Positions 24,726 through 33,866 of a DNA stretch of 64,000 nucleotides are shown piece by piece. This DNA comes from Virgibacillus halotolerans (GTDB lineage Bacteria > Bacillota > Bacilli > Bacillales > Amphibacillaceae): positions 186,001 through 250,000 of the forward strand of contig NZ_JAFBEA010000002.1 in NCBI RefSeq assembly GCF_016908515.1. Reading direction: 5' to 3'. Position 1 is the first letter of the stretch. Every line of letters starts with the position of its first letter. Under the pieces are notes generated by a model. That model saw only the letters and a list, made by a program, of their open reading frames with translations. It made no database searches and had not been told where the DNA came from. Position numbers and translations under genes: made by a program.

Positions 24726-25976
24726 ATGTCTTTACCAAAATTCGCTAAAATAAAACAAAAATTTCAAGTAGAAAGTATTAAGGATATTGCTGAAACAATT
24801 TCAGAACAATTTACTCATGAAAAAGCTGATGAAAAAATAAAGCCTGGCATGGAAATTGCGATCACTGTTGGAAGCAGGGGGATTGCAAATATTCCTTTAA
24901 TCGTCAAAAGTGTAGCTAATGAAATTAAAAAAAGGGGCGCAATACCGTTTATTATTCCTGCAATGGGAAGTCATGGCGGTGCTACTGCTGAAGGGCAAAT
25001 CGAGGTACTCAATGGACTAGGTGTAACAGAAGAATCTACAGGGTGTGAGATCCGTTCTTCCATGGATGTAGTTGAAATTGGTAAAACGTCAGCAGGTATC
25101 CCGGTTTATATTGATCAACACGCTTATAATGCTGATGGAATCATTGTTATGGGCCGTGTTAAGCCACATACCGATTTTAAAAAAGATATTGAAAGTGGCG
25201 TCTTAAAAATGGCTTCCATTGGAATGGGAAAACATAAACAAGCATTAGCTTTACACACGCATGGTATTAAGGGAATTCGTGATATGATGCCTGAAGTTGG
25301 TAAGGTAGCCATTCGCAATTCAAACACATTGTTTGGTATAGCAATTGTTGAAAACGCTCATGAAGAAACAACAATCATTGAAGCAATCAATCCAGATCAA
25401 ATTGAAGAACGCGAAAGAGAATTATTGAAACAAGCATTTGTTTTGATGCCAAGTCTTCCAGTTGATGAAATGGATATTTTAGTAGTGGATGAAATTGGTA
25501 AAAACTACAGTGGGACAGGTATGGATACGAATATCATTGGTCGGATCCGTGTATTAGGAGTAGAAGAACCGAAAAAACCTCGTGTGAAATATGTAATTGC
25601 TTCAAACTTAAGTGAGGCTAGCCACGGTAATGCATTAGGAATTGGATTAGCCGATTTAACAACGAAGCGTTTATTTGAAAAAATTGATTTAAAAACAATG
25701 AATGAAAACGTTGTAACGAGTACGTTTTTAGATAGAGCTAAGATTCCAATTGTTCTTGACAACGATCAAGAAGCATTAGAAGCGGCCCTACGTGCTAATT
25801 GGGGTGTTGCATCTATTGAGGCAAGAATTGTACGGATCCCAAACACGCTTCATGTCGGGGAGCTATTTGTATCTGAAGTCATTTTCAATGAGTTAAAAGC
25901 TAAAGATAACATTGAAGTATTAGAGGATTTGCATGAAATGAAATTTGATGTAGATGGTTATTTCCTACCGATGTAA
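24726..25976 (+). CDS. LarA-like protein (lactate-racemase-domain, probable nickel-pincer-type isomerase)
   Basis: A 416-residue cytoplasmic protein of the lactate racemase (LarA/DUF2088) superfamily. Recognisable segments are ITVGSRGIANIPLIV, PAMGSHGGATAEGQIEVL (His about residue 83), VMGRVKPHTDFKKDIESGVL, and MGKHKQALALHTHG. LarA enzymes use a nickel-pincer nucleotide bound through Lys and His to move hydride at a hydroxy-acid carbon. The conserved Lys and His positions here fit such a site. No larB, larC or larE cofactor genes are in the window. Next to threonate-type genes it may epimerise a four-carbon hydroxy acid before phosphorylation; this is inference. Confidence 0.75.
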   Translation: MSLPKFAKIKQKFQVESIKDIAETISEQFTHEKADEKIKPGMEIAITVGSRGIANIPLIVKSVANEIKKRGAIPFIIPAMGSHGGATAEGQIEVLNGLGVTEESTGCEIRSSMDVVEIGKTSAGIPVYIDQHAYNADGIIVMGRVKPHTDFKKDIESGVLKMASIGMGKHKQALALHTHGIKGIRDMMPEVGKVAIRNSNTLFGIAIVENAHEETTIIEAINPDQIEERERELLKQAFVLMPSLPVDEMDILVVDEIGKNYSGTGMDTNIIGRIRVLGVEEPKKPRVKYVIASNLSEASHGNALGIGLADLTTKRLFEKIDLKTMNENVVTSTFLDRAKIPIVLDNDQEALEAALRANWGVASIEARIVRIPNTLHVGELFVSEVIFNELKAKDNIEVLEDLHEMKFDVDGYFLPM

Positions 25977-25981
25977 CACGT

Positions 25982-26128
25982 ATGAAAGCTTTAAATAATA
26001 GTAAATGGAATCAAGGGCTGGAAGGTATTACAACAGTAATAGTAGTTCCTTCTGATTTGACGATAGTAGACAAGTTGTATGTTGCTGGCGGATTTGGTTC
26101 AGAGTTTATAACCGATTTGTTTCGTTGA
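25982..26128 (+). pseudogene. Short ORF or gene tail ending GSEFITDLFR
   Basis: A 48-codon frame starting MKALNNSKWNQGLEGITTVI and ending VAGGFGSEFITDLFR. No ribosome binding site is visible, because the upstream gene stops just before. Its last nine codons recur at 15773, again followed by the same hairpin. It looks like the 3' end of a decayed gene rather than a functional peptide. I do not recognise the family. Confidence 0.35.
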
Positions 26129-26180
26129 TGTCCAATAAAATATGCAGTGTCGAAGCGTCTTTTTATAAAAGACGCTTATT
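26096..26180 (+). repeat. 85-base repeat with hairpin, copy 2
   Basis: It matches 15773-15857. The hairpin AAGCGTCTTTT/AAAAGACGCTT (26153-26177) differs from copy 1 by a compensated C-G to T-A pair, so the structure is conserved. It can serve as terminator. The bases between 26181 and the next gene show no further feature. Confidence 0.7.
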
Positions 26181-26485
26181 TATGTTTCATTCTAAAAATG
26201 GTTGGGATTACCTATTACGATGACCTTGTTTTCGATCATCAGGATAATAATGTTTTTCATGGTTTTTAAAAACTGTGAGTAACGATATGCGGATTATGGC
26301 GAAAAAGGAGTTAAAGATGAAATAAGGTAAATACACCCACACCAAATGAAATTGAATTTTTAAAAACATGATATAATAGATAATCACAAAGAAAAGGGCG
26401 CTTTTATATCCGAAAGTAGAGTGAGTATTGAATCAGTCTCAAATATATTTATCAAGCTTCTATAATAATACAGGGGTGATGTCCG

Positions 26486-28300
26486 ATGATGAAGGATTTA
26501 ATCTTAAGTTTAGATAAACCTTTTGCCAAGGAAAATATGCTTCAAGTAGAAAACTGGATGGTCCCTAAGCCTGTTTCTATTACAACTGATAAAACAATAG
26601 CGGAAGCAGCGCATTTGTTAGAAAAATTGGATATAGATTTCCTTCCGATTGTTGATGAAGAAGTGAAACCAGTGGGTGTGGTTTCATCTAAAAATGTATT
26701 AAAAAGCATTTTACATGGAAATAAAGACAAATCTGTTTCATGCTGCGAACAAAAAGAGACTCCTTTCGTTGTTCATGCTAATGATTCCATACTAGATATT
26801 TATCAATTAAAAAGTAAGTACTTATTTGTAACGGATAACGATCGAAGGTTAGTTGGTATTATGTCCAAGGGCGAAATTTTGAAAGGGATTTCATGGTATA
26901 TTAAAGAGCTTATTCATACAGAACATACTGCAGAAGTGCTTAATGTCATTTTAGAAAGTGCTTATGAAGGAATTGCTGTTGTAGATGAAGATGGGATTAT
27001 TAGAGAGTTTAATGAAGCATACAGCCGCTTTACAGGTATAGATAAAAAAGATGCTATCGGAAAGTATGTGCAGGAAGTCATCGATAATACAAATTTAAAT
27101 AACACAGTTAAAACGGGGCTACCAGAGCGAGGAGCTGTACAATATATACAAGGACAGGCGATGATTGTACACCGTATTCCAATTTGGAAAGAAGATAAAG
27201 TGGTTGGGGCAATTGGTATGCTCATCTTTGAAGGGATTACAGAATTATATCGTATCTATGAACGCTTTTTGGAAAATACACTTGAAAATAAACCTGAACA
27301 ACAGCCGCTACCTGTAAGCAAAGGACAAGGCAAAAGAAACACATTAGACCAAATTATTGGTGTCAGTGAAAGCACTTCTGCGACAAAGCGCTTGGCGCGA
27401 AAAATTGCCAAAACCAAAGCGACCATCTTAATTACTGGAGAAAGCGGTACGGGAAAAGAAATATATGCCCAGGGGATTCATCATCATAGTGACCTATCAT
27501 CTGGTTCTTTTGTCAGTATAAACTGTGGAGCGATTCCTGAGCATTTATTTGAATCAGAGTTATTTGGTTATGAAGAAGGTGCTTTTACAGGTGCGAGGAA
27601 GGGTGGTAAACGAGGGAAATTCGAATTGGCTCAAAATGGTACACTCTTTCTTGACGAAATTGGAGAAATGCCGCTAACAATGCAGACGAAATTATTACGC
27701 GTTTTACAAGAAAAGGAATTTGAACGGGTCGGGGGTACTCAGAAATACGATATTAATACCAGAATTATTGCAGCTACTAATCGTAATCTAAAAGAGATGG
27801 TGAAGTCCGGATATTTTCGTGAAGATCTTTTTTATCGAATAAATGTGATTGAATTACCGATAAAGCCTCTTCGTGAGCGAAAAGAAGACATAGCTTCACT
27901 CGTTTCCCATTACTTATATACGATTTGTACCGAATATCGACAGCCAGTCAAGTCAATTACGCTGGAAGCGATGGCTGTGTTTAAAAATTATCCTTGGTAT
28001 GGAAATGTTAGGGAACTTGTTAATACAATTGAAAAAATCGTTGTGTTAGTGGATGGAGAAATCATTGATACGCAGGACTTACCTGATGCTATGACAGGTA
28101 CAAACATAAACAGTGGAAATACTTGGGTAGAAGAGGTGACACTAAACAATCGACGGAAAAGCTTTAATGATGAGAGGGAAAAGGAAATAATTCAAGCAAT
28201 ATTAAAAAAAACAGAAGGAAATAAATCGAAGGCAGCTCGAGAGTTGGGTATTCACCGCACGACATTATATCAAAAGTTGAAAAAACATAACTTGTATTAA
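26486..28300 (+). CDS. Sigma-54-dependent activator with CBS pair and PAS sensor
   Basis: A 604-residue enhancer-binding protein. Two CBS motifs (residues about 24-80 and 85-140, for example VENWMVPKPVSITTDKTIAE and VTDNDRRLVGIMSKGEIL) suggest nucleotide sensing. A PAS domain follows (about 150-260, AYEGIAVVDEDGIIREFNEA). The AAA+ domain is intact: GESGTGKE (about 318), YEEGAFTGARKGG (about 366), GTLFLDEIGEM and FREDLFYRIN. The Fis-type HTH is GNKSKAARELGIHRTTLYQKL. A near-consensus sigma-54 promoter lies 83 bases downstream of its stop, before the alcohol dehydrogenase gene, so it almost certainly controls the hydroxy-acid operon. Confidence 0.92.
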   Translation: MMKDLILSLDKPFAKENMLQVENWMVPKPVSITTDKTIAEAAHLLEKLDIDFLPIVDEEVKPVGVVSSKNVLKSILHGNKDKSVSCCEQKETPFVVHANDSILDIYQLKSKYLFVTDNDRRLVGIMSKGEILKGISWYIKELIHTEHTAEVLNVILESAYEGIAVVDEDGIIREFNEAYSRFTGIDKKDAIGKYVQEVIDNTNLNNTVKTGLPERGAVQYIQGQAMIVHRIPIWKEDKVVGAIGMLIFEGITELYRIYERFLENTLENKPEQQPLPVSKGQGKRNTLDQIIGVSESTSATKRLARKIAKTKATILITGESGTGKEIYAQGIHHHSDLSSGSFVSINCGAIPEHLFESELFGYEEGAFTGARKGGKRGKFELAQNGTLFLDEIGEMPLTMQTKLLRVLQEKEFERVGGTQKYDINTRIIAATNRNLKEMVKSGYFREDLFYRINVIELPIKPLRERKEDIASLVSHYLYTICTEYRQPVKSITLEAMAVFKNYPWYGNVRELVNTIEKIVVLVDGEIIDTQDLPDAMTGTNINSGNTWVEEVTLNNRRKSFNDEREKEIIQAILKKTEGNKSKAARELGIHRTTLYQKLKKHNLY

Positions 28301-28360
28301 ACTGTAGCTAAATAACTACAGGTGTAGTGTTGTTAAATGCAGTTTATAAGTTAAACAACC
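28301..28360 (+). promoter_or_regulatory. Inverted repeats, candidate activator-binding region
   Basis: CTGTAG and CTACAG lie 8 bases apart near 28302-28321. GTTGTTAA (28329) and TTAAACAAC (28351) form a second, slightly gapped inverted repeat. Both lie about 60-105 bases before the predicted sigma-54 transcription start. One of them may also end the activator transcript. Confidence 0.35.
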
Positions 28361-28382
28361 ACCTTAGCAGCTCTTTTTATAT

Positions 28383-28397
28383 TGGCATGCTTCTTGC
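28383..28397 (+). promoter_or_regulatory. Sigma-54 (-24/-12) promoter of the hydroxy-acid operon
   Basis: TGGCATGCTTCTTGC has GG and GC separated by exactly ten bases, and the surrounding bases (TTGGCA and TTGCAATA) fit the consensus. The predicted start is near 28409, 26 bases before the ATG at 28435. The upstream gene encodes an intact sigma-54 activator. Confidence 0.88.
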
Positions 28398-28434
28398 AAT
28401 ATTAAGTAGTGACAATAAAAAAGGGGTGAATAAA

Positions 28435-29631
28435 ATGAAGAATTATGCGGTTATGCACATGCCAAAAATGATCAATTATGGTCGGTACGCATTTAAAGAA
28501 GTTGGAAAGGTAGGAGCTGAACTGGGGGGAAGAGCCCTCATTATTAGCGATGAGATGATGGATGAACTCGGAAATGTAAACGCTGTCCAAGGCTATTTGT
28601 CTGAAGAAAATATTGATAGTTCGGTTTATTTAGGTGTTGAGTCTGAACCGACAGACATCTATGTGGCAGAGGCATTAGAAAAATTCAAAAAAGAACAATG
28701 TAATATGGTTATATCAATAGGTGGGGGTAGTTGTATAGATACAGCAAAAGCTGTAGCTGTTTTAGCTTCAAACGGAGGTTATATTGGGGACTATATGGGT
28801 GGAAAAAAGATAGCCAACAAAGAGCCAGTTCCGCATATTGCCATTCCAACAACGGCGGGAACAGGATCGGAGGCAACAGATGCAACAATTATTACCAATA
28901 CGTCAAACGAAGTCAAAATGATGATAAAACAGCCAGCATTTATGCCAGTTGTTGCCATCGTTGATCCAATGCTTTCTTTGTCATCGCCCAAACACGTAAC
29001 AGCTGCCACTGGTGTTGATGCACTTAGTCACGCAATTGAGAGCTATATTTCCAAAAGATCACATCCAATGACAGATACAATGGGACTTTCTGCGATGAAA
29101 TTGATCACTGAAAATATCTCGACAGCTTATAGGGAGGGCGACAACCTTGATGCAAGGGAAGCAATGTCATTGGGCTCTTTACAGGCTGGCATTGCTTTTT
29201 CAAATTCTTCTGTGTGTTTAGTACATGGGATGTCTAGGCCTATTGGCGCCTTGTTTCATGTTCCGCATGGATATTCCAATGCAATGTTGTTGCCTGCGGT
29301 TTTAGAGTTTAGTATGGATTCAACTATAGAGCGCTTAGCTGATTTAGGCAGGATATTTTATCCTGAGGCAAAAAGCTATTCAGACGATAAGGCAGCTAGT
29401 ACTGCTGTTCAGGCTGTGAAACAGCTCTGTGCTGATTTGAATATTCCGAACCTACAATCATGGGGGATTGATGAACAAAAATTCATAACGGCCAGGGGAA
29501 AAATGGCTAATGATGCCTTGGCAAGTGGTAGTCCTGCAAACAGTCCAAGAGTTCCAACACAAAGTGAAATTGAAAGGCTTTATCAAACTTGTTATACGTA
29601 TGACTTTTCCTTGAAAAGCAAAGTGAGGTAA
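28435..29631 (+). CDS. Iron-containing alcohol dehydrogenase
   Basis: A 398-residue NAD(P)-dependent type III alcohol dehydrogenase. Motifs include the nucleotide loop ISIGGGSCIDTAKAVAVLAS, AIPTTAGTGSEATDATIITN, and the metal-binding GVDALSHAIESYISKRSHP and HGMSRPIGALFHVPHGYSNA with three His. The start is ATG at 28435 after AAAAGGGGTG; an upstream extension to 28327 would cross the sigma-54 promoter and is rejected. It is the first gene of an operon with a GntP permease and an MmsA-type dehydrogenase. A 3-hydroxy or 4-hydroxy acid dehydrogenase role (for example 3-hydroxypropionate or 4-hydroxybutyrate) is plausible but unproven. Confidence 0.9.
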   Translation: MKNYAVMHMPKMINYGRYAFKEVGKVGAELGGRALIISDEMMDELGNVNAVQGYLSEENIDSSVYLGVESEPTDIYVAEALEKFKKEQCNMVISIGGGSCIDTAKAVAVLASNGGYIGDYMGGKKIANKEPVPHIAIPTTAGTGSEATDATIITNTSNEVKMMIKQPAFMPVVAIVDPMLSLSSPKHVTAATGVDALSHAIESYISKRSHPMTDTMGLSAMKLITENISTAYREGDNLDAREAMSLGSLQAGIAFSNSSVCLVHGMSRPIGALFHVPHGYSNAMLLPAVLEFSMDSTIERLADLGRIFYPEAKSYSDDKAASTAVQAVKQLCADLNIPNLQSWGIDEQKFITARGKMANDALASGSPANSPRVPTQSEIERLYQTCYTYDFSLKSKVR

Positions 29632-29655
29632 GGGATTACTGAGGGGAGGAAGTTC

Positions 29656-31008
29656 ATGAATATATTAGGTATGATTGGATTAATTGCTTCACTGGTAATC
29701 CTCATATATTTAACAATGAAAGGTATTAACATTATTATTAGTGCGATTATATCTTCTGTTGTTATTGCTATAACGAGTGGATTGAACTTGGGGACCGCGC
29801 TGATGGATGATTACATGACAGGCTTTACAGATTATTTTGCATCCTGGTTTCTAGTCTTTTTATTTGGTGCTATTTTTGGAAAAATCATGGATGAAACCAA
29901 ATCAGCTGAGAGTATTGCAAACTGGATTAAGCTGACTTTAGGGACAAAGCGCGCAGTATTTGCAGTCGTTGCTGCAGCAGCAATAATGACCTATGGCGGG
30001 GTAAGCTTATTCGTTGTTGGTTTCGCAGTATATCCAATAGCGCGGTCACTGTTTCGAGCGGCAAATTTGCCTCATCGATTTATCCCCGCTGCATTGGTAT
30101 TTGGTTCCATTTCTTTTACAATGACGGCTCCGGGTTCTCCTGAAATCCAAAATATTATACCGACTGAATTCTTTGGTACCACACCTGCAGCAGGAGGCTT
30201 TATTGGTGTTTTTAGCGCACTACTTATTATGGTTGCTGGGGGATTGTGGCTTGGTAGGATAGTGAGAAAAGCGGTTGAAAAAGGGGAAACGTTCTCACCG
30301 CCAACGACTTCACCGGAAACAGCAGATGAATTAGCTTCAGGTTTAGCTGCTGAAGATCAAGAAGGTCAACATTCGGGAACAGCAAAAGATTTACCGAATA
30401 TAATCTTGTCAATCTTACCACTTGTCATAGTAATTGTTTTGTTAAATATCTTTTCCATCTTTATCAATCCTACTGCTTCCTTGTTGATCGCACTGACAAC
30501 CGGGATTTTCTTTGCATGTGTATTGATGAATAAATATCTTAAAGATTTTTGGGAGGCGCTTGCAACCGGTACACAGAATTCATTAGTGGCACTTGCAAAT
30601 ACGTGTGCTGTCGTTGGCTTTGGGAGCGTTGCTGCGCAAATATCAGCTTTTGATAGCGTTGTAAATGCAGTAGTAAACATCCCTGGCCCTCCTCTACTCG
30701 GACTGGCAATCGGCGTAACAGTTGTTTGTGGTATAACAGGATCTGCTTCTGGTGGATTAGGAATTGCTTTACCTATCTTAGCGCCTATTTATTTGGGACA
30801 AGGACTAGAAACTGGCGATATGCATCGTGTTTCTGCGTTAGCATCAGGTGGTATCGATTCCCTTCCACATAACGGATATGTTGTCACGACGATTCGAGCG
30901 ATTTCTGGAGAAACACATAAGAGAGCTTATGGTTCTATATTTAAGCTAAGTGTTGTTGTTCCAACAGTTGTATTGTTCTTAGCGGTTCTCTTATATTCAA
31001 TTTTTTAA
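29656..31008 (+). CDS. GntP-family permease (YxjC-like)
   Basis: A 450-residue membrane protein with about 12 helices. It belongs to the GntP branch that carries APGSPEIQNIIPTEFFGT instead of PPHPGP, with ITGSASGGLGIALPILAPIY and SGGIDSLPHNGYVVTTIRA near the end. B. subtilis YxjC of this branch lies beside 3-hydroxybutyrate genes. Here, too, a 3-hydroxybutyrate dehydrogenase-like gene is downstream. It probably imports the hydroxy acid handled by this operon. It starts 24 bases after the dehydrogenase, behind GAGGGGAGGAAG. Confidence 0.88.
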   Translation: MNILGMIGLIASLVILIYLTMKGINIIISAIISSVVIAITSGLNLGTALMDDYMTGFTDYFASWFLVFLFGAIFGKIMDETKSAESIANWIKLTLGTKRAVFAVVAAAAIMTYGGVSLFVVGFAVYPIARSLFRAANLPHRFIPAALVFGSISFTMTAPGSPEIQNIIPTEFFGTTPAAGGFIGVFSALLIMVAGGLWLGRIVRKAVEKGETFSPPTTSPETADELASGLAAEDQEGQHSGTAKDLPNIILSILPLVIVIVLLNIFSIFINPTASLLIALTTGIFFACVLMNKYLKDFWEALATGTQNSLVALANTCAVVGFGSVAAQISAFDSVVNAVVNIPGPPLLGLAIGVTVVCGITGSASGGLGIALPILAPIYLGQGLETGDMHRVSALASGGIDSLPHNGYVVTTIRAISGETHKRAYGSIFKLSVVVPTVVLFLAVLLYSIF

Positions 31009-31071
31009 TTGAATAGAGTGGAGAGGTTTAGCAAGTCATCTTGTATTAATTAATCATAGGAGGTTTTAATT

Positions 31072-32532
31072 ATGAGTCAAACAAAAGTAAAAACACTTCA
31101 AAACTATATTGGTGGCAAATGGATTGAAGCAAGATCGGATAAAACAGAAGCCGTGTACAATCCCGCTACAGGGGAAGTCATTGCGCATGTTCCAATCTCA
31201 AATGATGAAGATGTGGATCACGCAGTAGAAGTAGCGAATGAAGCATTTAAAACATGGAAGGAAGAGCCTGTGCCGAAACGTGCGCGTATTATGTTCAAGT
31301 ATCAGCAATTACTTGTTGAGCATTGGGATGAGCTAGCGGAATTATTAACAATTGAAAACGGGAAAAACCTTAAAGAAGCACAAGGTGAAGTGCTTCGCGG
31401 TATCGAAAATGTGGAATTTGCAGCAGGAGCACCTTCTTTAATGATGGGTGAACAACTACCATCCATCGCTTCAGGCCTTGAATCTGGTGTATATCGTTAT
31501 CCGATCGGAGTGGTCGGTGGTATAACACCATTTAACTTCCCGATGATGGTTCCGGCATGGATGTTCCCGATGGCAATTGTAACAGGAAATACATTCGTTC
31601 TTAAACCATCAGAGCGGACACCAATACTTGCAAACCGCCTAGCAGAATTGCTAGAAGAAGCTGGATTGCCTAAAGGTGTGTTCAACATCGTTCATGGTGC
31701 ACATGATGTTGTCAATGGTCTACTGGACCATAAAGATGTTGCTGCTATTTCTTTTGTAGGTTCTCAACCAGTTGCTGAGCACGTGTACAAACGCGGTACA
31801 GATAATCTGAAGCGCGTACAAGCACTTGCAGGAGCGAAAAACCATTCGATCGTATTGAATGATGCAAATTTGGAAAACGCTGTGACTCAAATTATTAACG
31901 CTGCGTTCGGTTCAGCTGGCGAGCGTTGTATGGCTTGTTCCGTTGTTGCGATTGAAGATTCAATTGCTGACGTATTCACTGAAATGCTCGTGCAAAAAGC
32001 AAATGAGATACAAATTGGTAATGGTTTGGATGAAGGCGTATTTTTAGGGCCGGTTATCCGTGAGACTCAAAAAGACCGTGCGCTCCATTATATTGAAACA
32101 GGTGAAAACGAAGGTGCGAAACTTGTTCGTGATGGACGTAAAGATGATATAGAACAAAATGGTGGTTATTTTGTCGGACCAACGATTTTTGATAATGTAA
32201 CAAGCGAAATGAAAATTTGGCAGGATGAAATCTTTGCACCTGTATTATCGATTAGCCGCGTAAAAGACCTAGATGATGCGGTTGAGCTAACAAACAAATC
32301 AGCCTTTGCAAACGGTGCATGTATTTTTACAAAAGATGGTGGAAGTGTACGTCAGTTTCGTGAAACAATCGATGCGGGTATGCTTGGTGTCAATATTGGT
32401 GTACCAGCGCCCATGGCATTTTTCCCGTTCTCAGGGTGGAAAAATTCCTTCTATGGAGATCTCCATGCGAACGGAAAAGATGGTTTAAATTTCTATACGC
32501 GTCAAAAGGTTCTTACTTCCCGTTGGGTGTAA
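31072..32532 (+). CDS. mmsA: CoA-acylating (methyl)malonate-semialdehyde dehydrogenase
   Basis: A 486-residue aldehyde dehydrogenase of the MmsA/IolA subgroup. It has the start [48 protein letters not shown], the subgroup-typical [13 protein letters not shown], and catalytic Cys in [13 protein letters not shown]. Family members convert malonate or methylmalonate semialdehyde with CoA and NAD to acetyl- or propionyl-CoA and carbon dioxide. Behind an iron-type alcohol dehydrogenase this would complete 3-hydroxypropionate or 3-hydroxyisobutyrate oxidation. It is the third gene of the sigma-54 operon and is followed by a terminator. Confidence 0.9.
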   Translation: MSQTKVKTLQNYIGGKWIEARSDKTEAVYNPATGEVIAHVPISNDEDVDHAVEVANEAFKTWKEEPVPKRARIMFKYQQLLVEHWDELAELLTIENGKNLKEAQGEVLRGIENVEFAAGAPSLMMGEQLPSIASGLESGVYRYPIGVVGGITPFNFPMMVPAWMFPMAIVTGNTFVLKPSERTPILANRLAELLEEAGLPKGVFNIVHGAHDVVNGLLDHKDVAAISFVGSQPVAEHVYKRGTDNLKRVQALAGAKNHSIVLNDANLENAVTQIINAAFGSAGERCMACSVVAIEDSIADVFTEMLVQKANEIQIGNGLDEGVFLGPVIRETQKDRALHYIETGENEGAKLVRDGRKDDIEQNGGYFVGPTIFDNVTSEMKIWQDEIFAPVLSISRVKDLDDAVELTNKSAFANGACIFTKDGGSVRQFRETIDAGMLGVNIGVPAPMAFFPFSGWKNSFYGDLHANGKDGLNFYTRQKVLTSRWV

Positions 32533-32554
32533 GCTGTTAATTAGAAATGAAGTC

Positions 32555-32592
32555 AAAGGGAATCAGAAGTTTATATTCTGATTCCTTTTATG
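32555..32592 (+). terminator. Terminator after mmsA
   Basis: GGAATCAGAA and TTCTGATTCC form a 10-bp stem with a 7-base loop, followed by TTTTATGG. It probably ends the sigma-54 operon. Confidence 0.75.
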
Positions 32593-32677
32593 GTATTTTT
32601 AAATGATAAGCACTTTTATAAATTGAAAAAAGAAGTATATTTAGATATAGGAATTACATAACGGGAGGCTTATAACA

Positions 32678-33454
32678 ATGGTAGAAAATAAAGTTGTGTT
32701 TATTACTGGTGCAGCAAGCGGTATTGGTTATGGAATAGGTGCGGAGTTTGTAAAAAATGGTGCCAAAGTAGTTTTTTCGGATATTGACCAAGCTAAGGTA
32801 AAAGAAGTTACCAATAATTTAAGGCAAGCCGGGTATGATTGTATTGGTATCGGGTGTGATGTAACGAAAGAAGAGGAAGTGCGGAAAGCAATTGATTATA
32901 CGGTTGAAACATATGGAAGACTTGATATTCTTTTCAATAATGCTGGATTACAATACGTCTCGTCCATGGAGGATTTTCCTACAGAAAAATTTGAGCTTAT
33001 CACTAAAGTGATGCTTGTGGCACCGTTTATAGCAATAAAACATGCGTTTCCAATTATGAAAAGGCAAGGGACAGGTCGTATCTTAAATATGTCATCGATT
33101 AATGGCCTCATTGGATTTGCAGGAAAAGCAGCCTATAATAGTGCTAAACATGGTGTTATTGGATTAACCAAAGTGGCTGCTTTGGAGGGAGCGGATCATG
33201 GTATTACCGTAAATGCTATTTGTCCCGGCTATGTCGATACACCACTTGTTCGAAATCAATTTGAAGATTTAGCCAGAAATAGAAATATTTCCGTAGATAA
33301 GGTTCTTGAAGAAGTCCTATTCCCATTAGTTCCGCAAAAAAGGTTATTATCGATCCAAGAAATCTCTGATTATGCATTGTTTTTAGCGAGTGATAAGACT
33401 AAAGGGGTTACTGGTCAAGCAGTTGTTATAGATGGCGGATATACAGCCCAATAG
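32678..33454 (+). CDS. 3-hydroxybutyrate dehydrogenase-like SDR
   Basis: A 258-residue short-chain dehydrogenase. The cofactor loop is TGAASGIGYGIG, NNAG occurs at about residue 90, and the catalytic Ser-Tyr-Lys lies in NMSSINGLIGFAGKAAYNSA followed by KHG. Further typical segments are GITVNAICPGYVDTPLVRNQ and KGVTGQAVVIDGGYTAQ. These match D-3-hydroxybutyrate dehydrogenase (BdhA/YxjF type), which forms acetoacetate with NAD. A terminator separates it from mmsA, and CGGGAGG precedes its ATG. It may be transcribed independently but fits the same catabolic theme. Confidence 0.85.
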   Translation: MVENKVVFITGAASGIGYGIGAEFVKNGAKVVFSDIDQAKVKEVTNNLRQAGYDCIGIGCDVTKEEEVRKAIDYTVETYGRLDILFNNAGLQYVSSMEDFPTEKFELITKVMLVAPFIAIKHAFPIMKRQGTGRILNMSSINGLIGFAGKAAYNSAKHGVIGLTKVAALEGADHGITVNAICPGYVDTPLVRNQFEDLARNRNISVDKVLEEVLFPLVPQKRLLSIQEISDYALFLASDKTKGVTGQAVVIDGGYTAQ

Positions 33455-33866
33455 TAATTTCTATAAGTTCTAACCTTATCGCCGATTAAGATGCTGTTGG
33501 AAGCTAATAGTGTGTATACCGAGTATCGGCTTAGGAAGTATAAGACTAAAAAAAAGCGTAGAAACGAGAAAAAGTGTAATCTGAACGAGACCAGGGTGAT
33601 AGAATAACTTGCATGATCGTGGGGAAAAGCGATCTTATGCTTCAAAGTAAGTAGGGTGCTTTCGTCATTTGAGGCAAAATGGCGTAGAATGAATTATCCA
33701 AAAAAGGAGCCCTCCTGATACGATAGAGGGTGTCATCGTGCAGACCTCGAATTTAGTACCAGAAGGACTCCTGCAATAGATTCTTTTATACGATCTTGGC
33801 GATAAGTTTTCTCTCTTGATTCAGTACACAAAGTAAAATTTTCGTGAAACCTTCAGACTCTTATTC
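33455..33866. other. 412-base intergenic region, no supported gene
   Basis: No ORF has a ribosome binding site. A short inverted repeat (CCCTC near 33714 and GAGGG near 33727) and a related AGGAGCCCTCCTG/AGGACTCCTGC pair near 33709 and 33766 could be remains of an insertion sequence end. I cannot name one. Confidence 0.3.

Noticed and set aside
28327-28434. Upstream extension of the iron alcohol dehydrogenase
   Set aside because: The extension crosses a sigma-54 promoter, and a good ribosome binding site precedes the internal ATG at 28435.
33700-33790. Insertion sequence end
   Set aside because: Only short inverted repeats are present, and no transposase fragment can be recognised with confidence.
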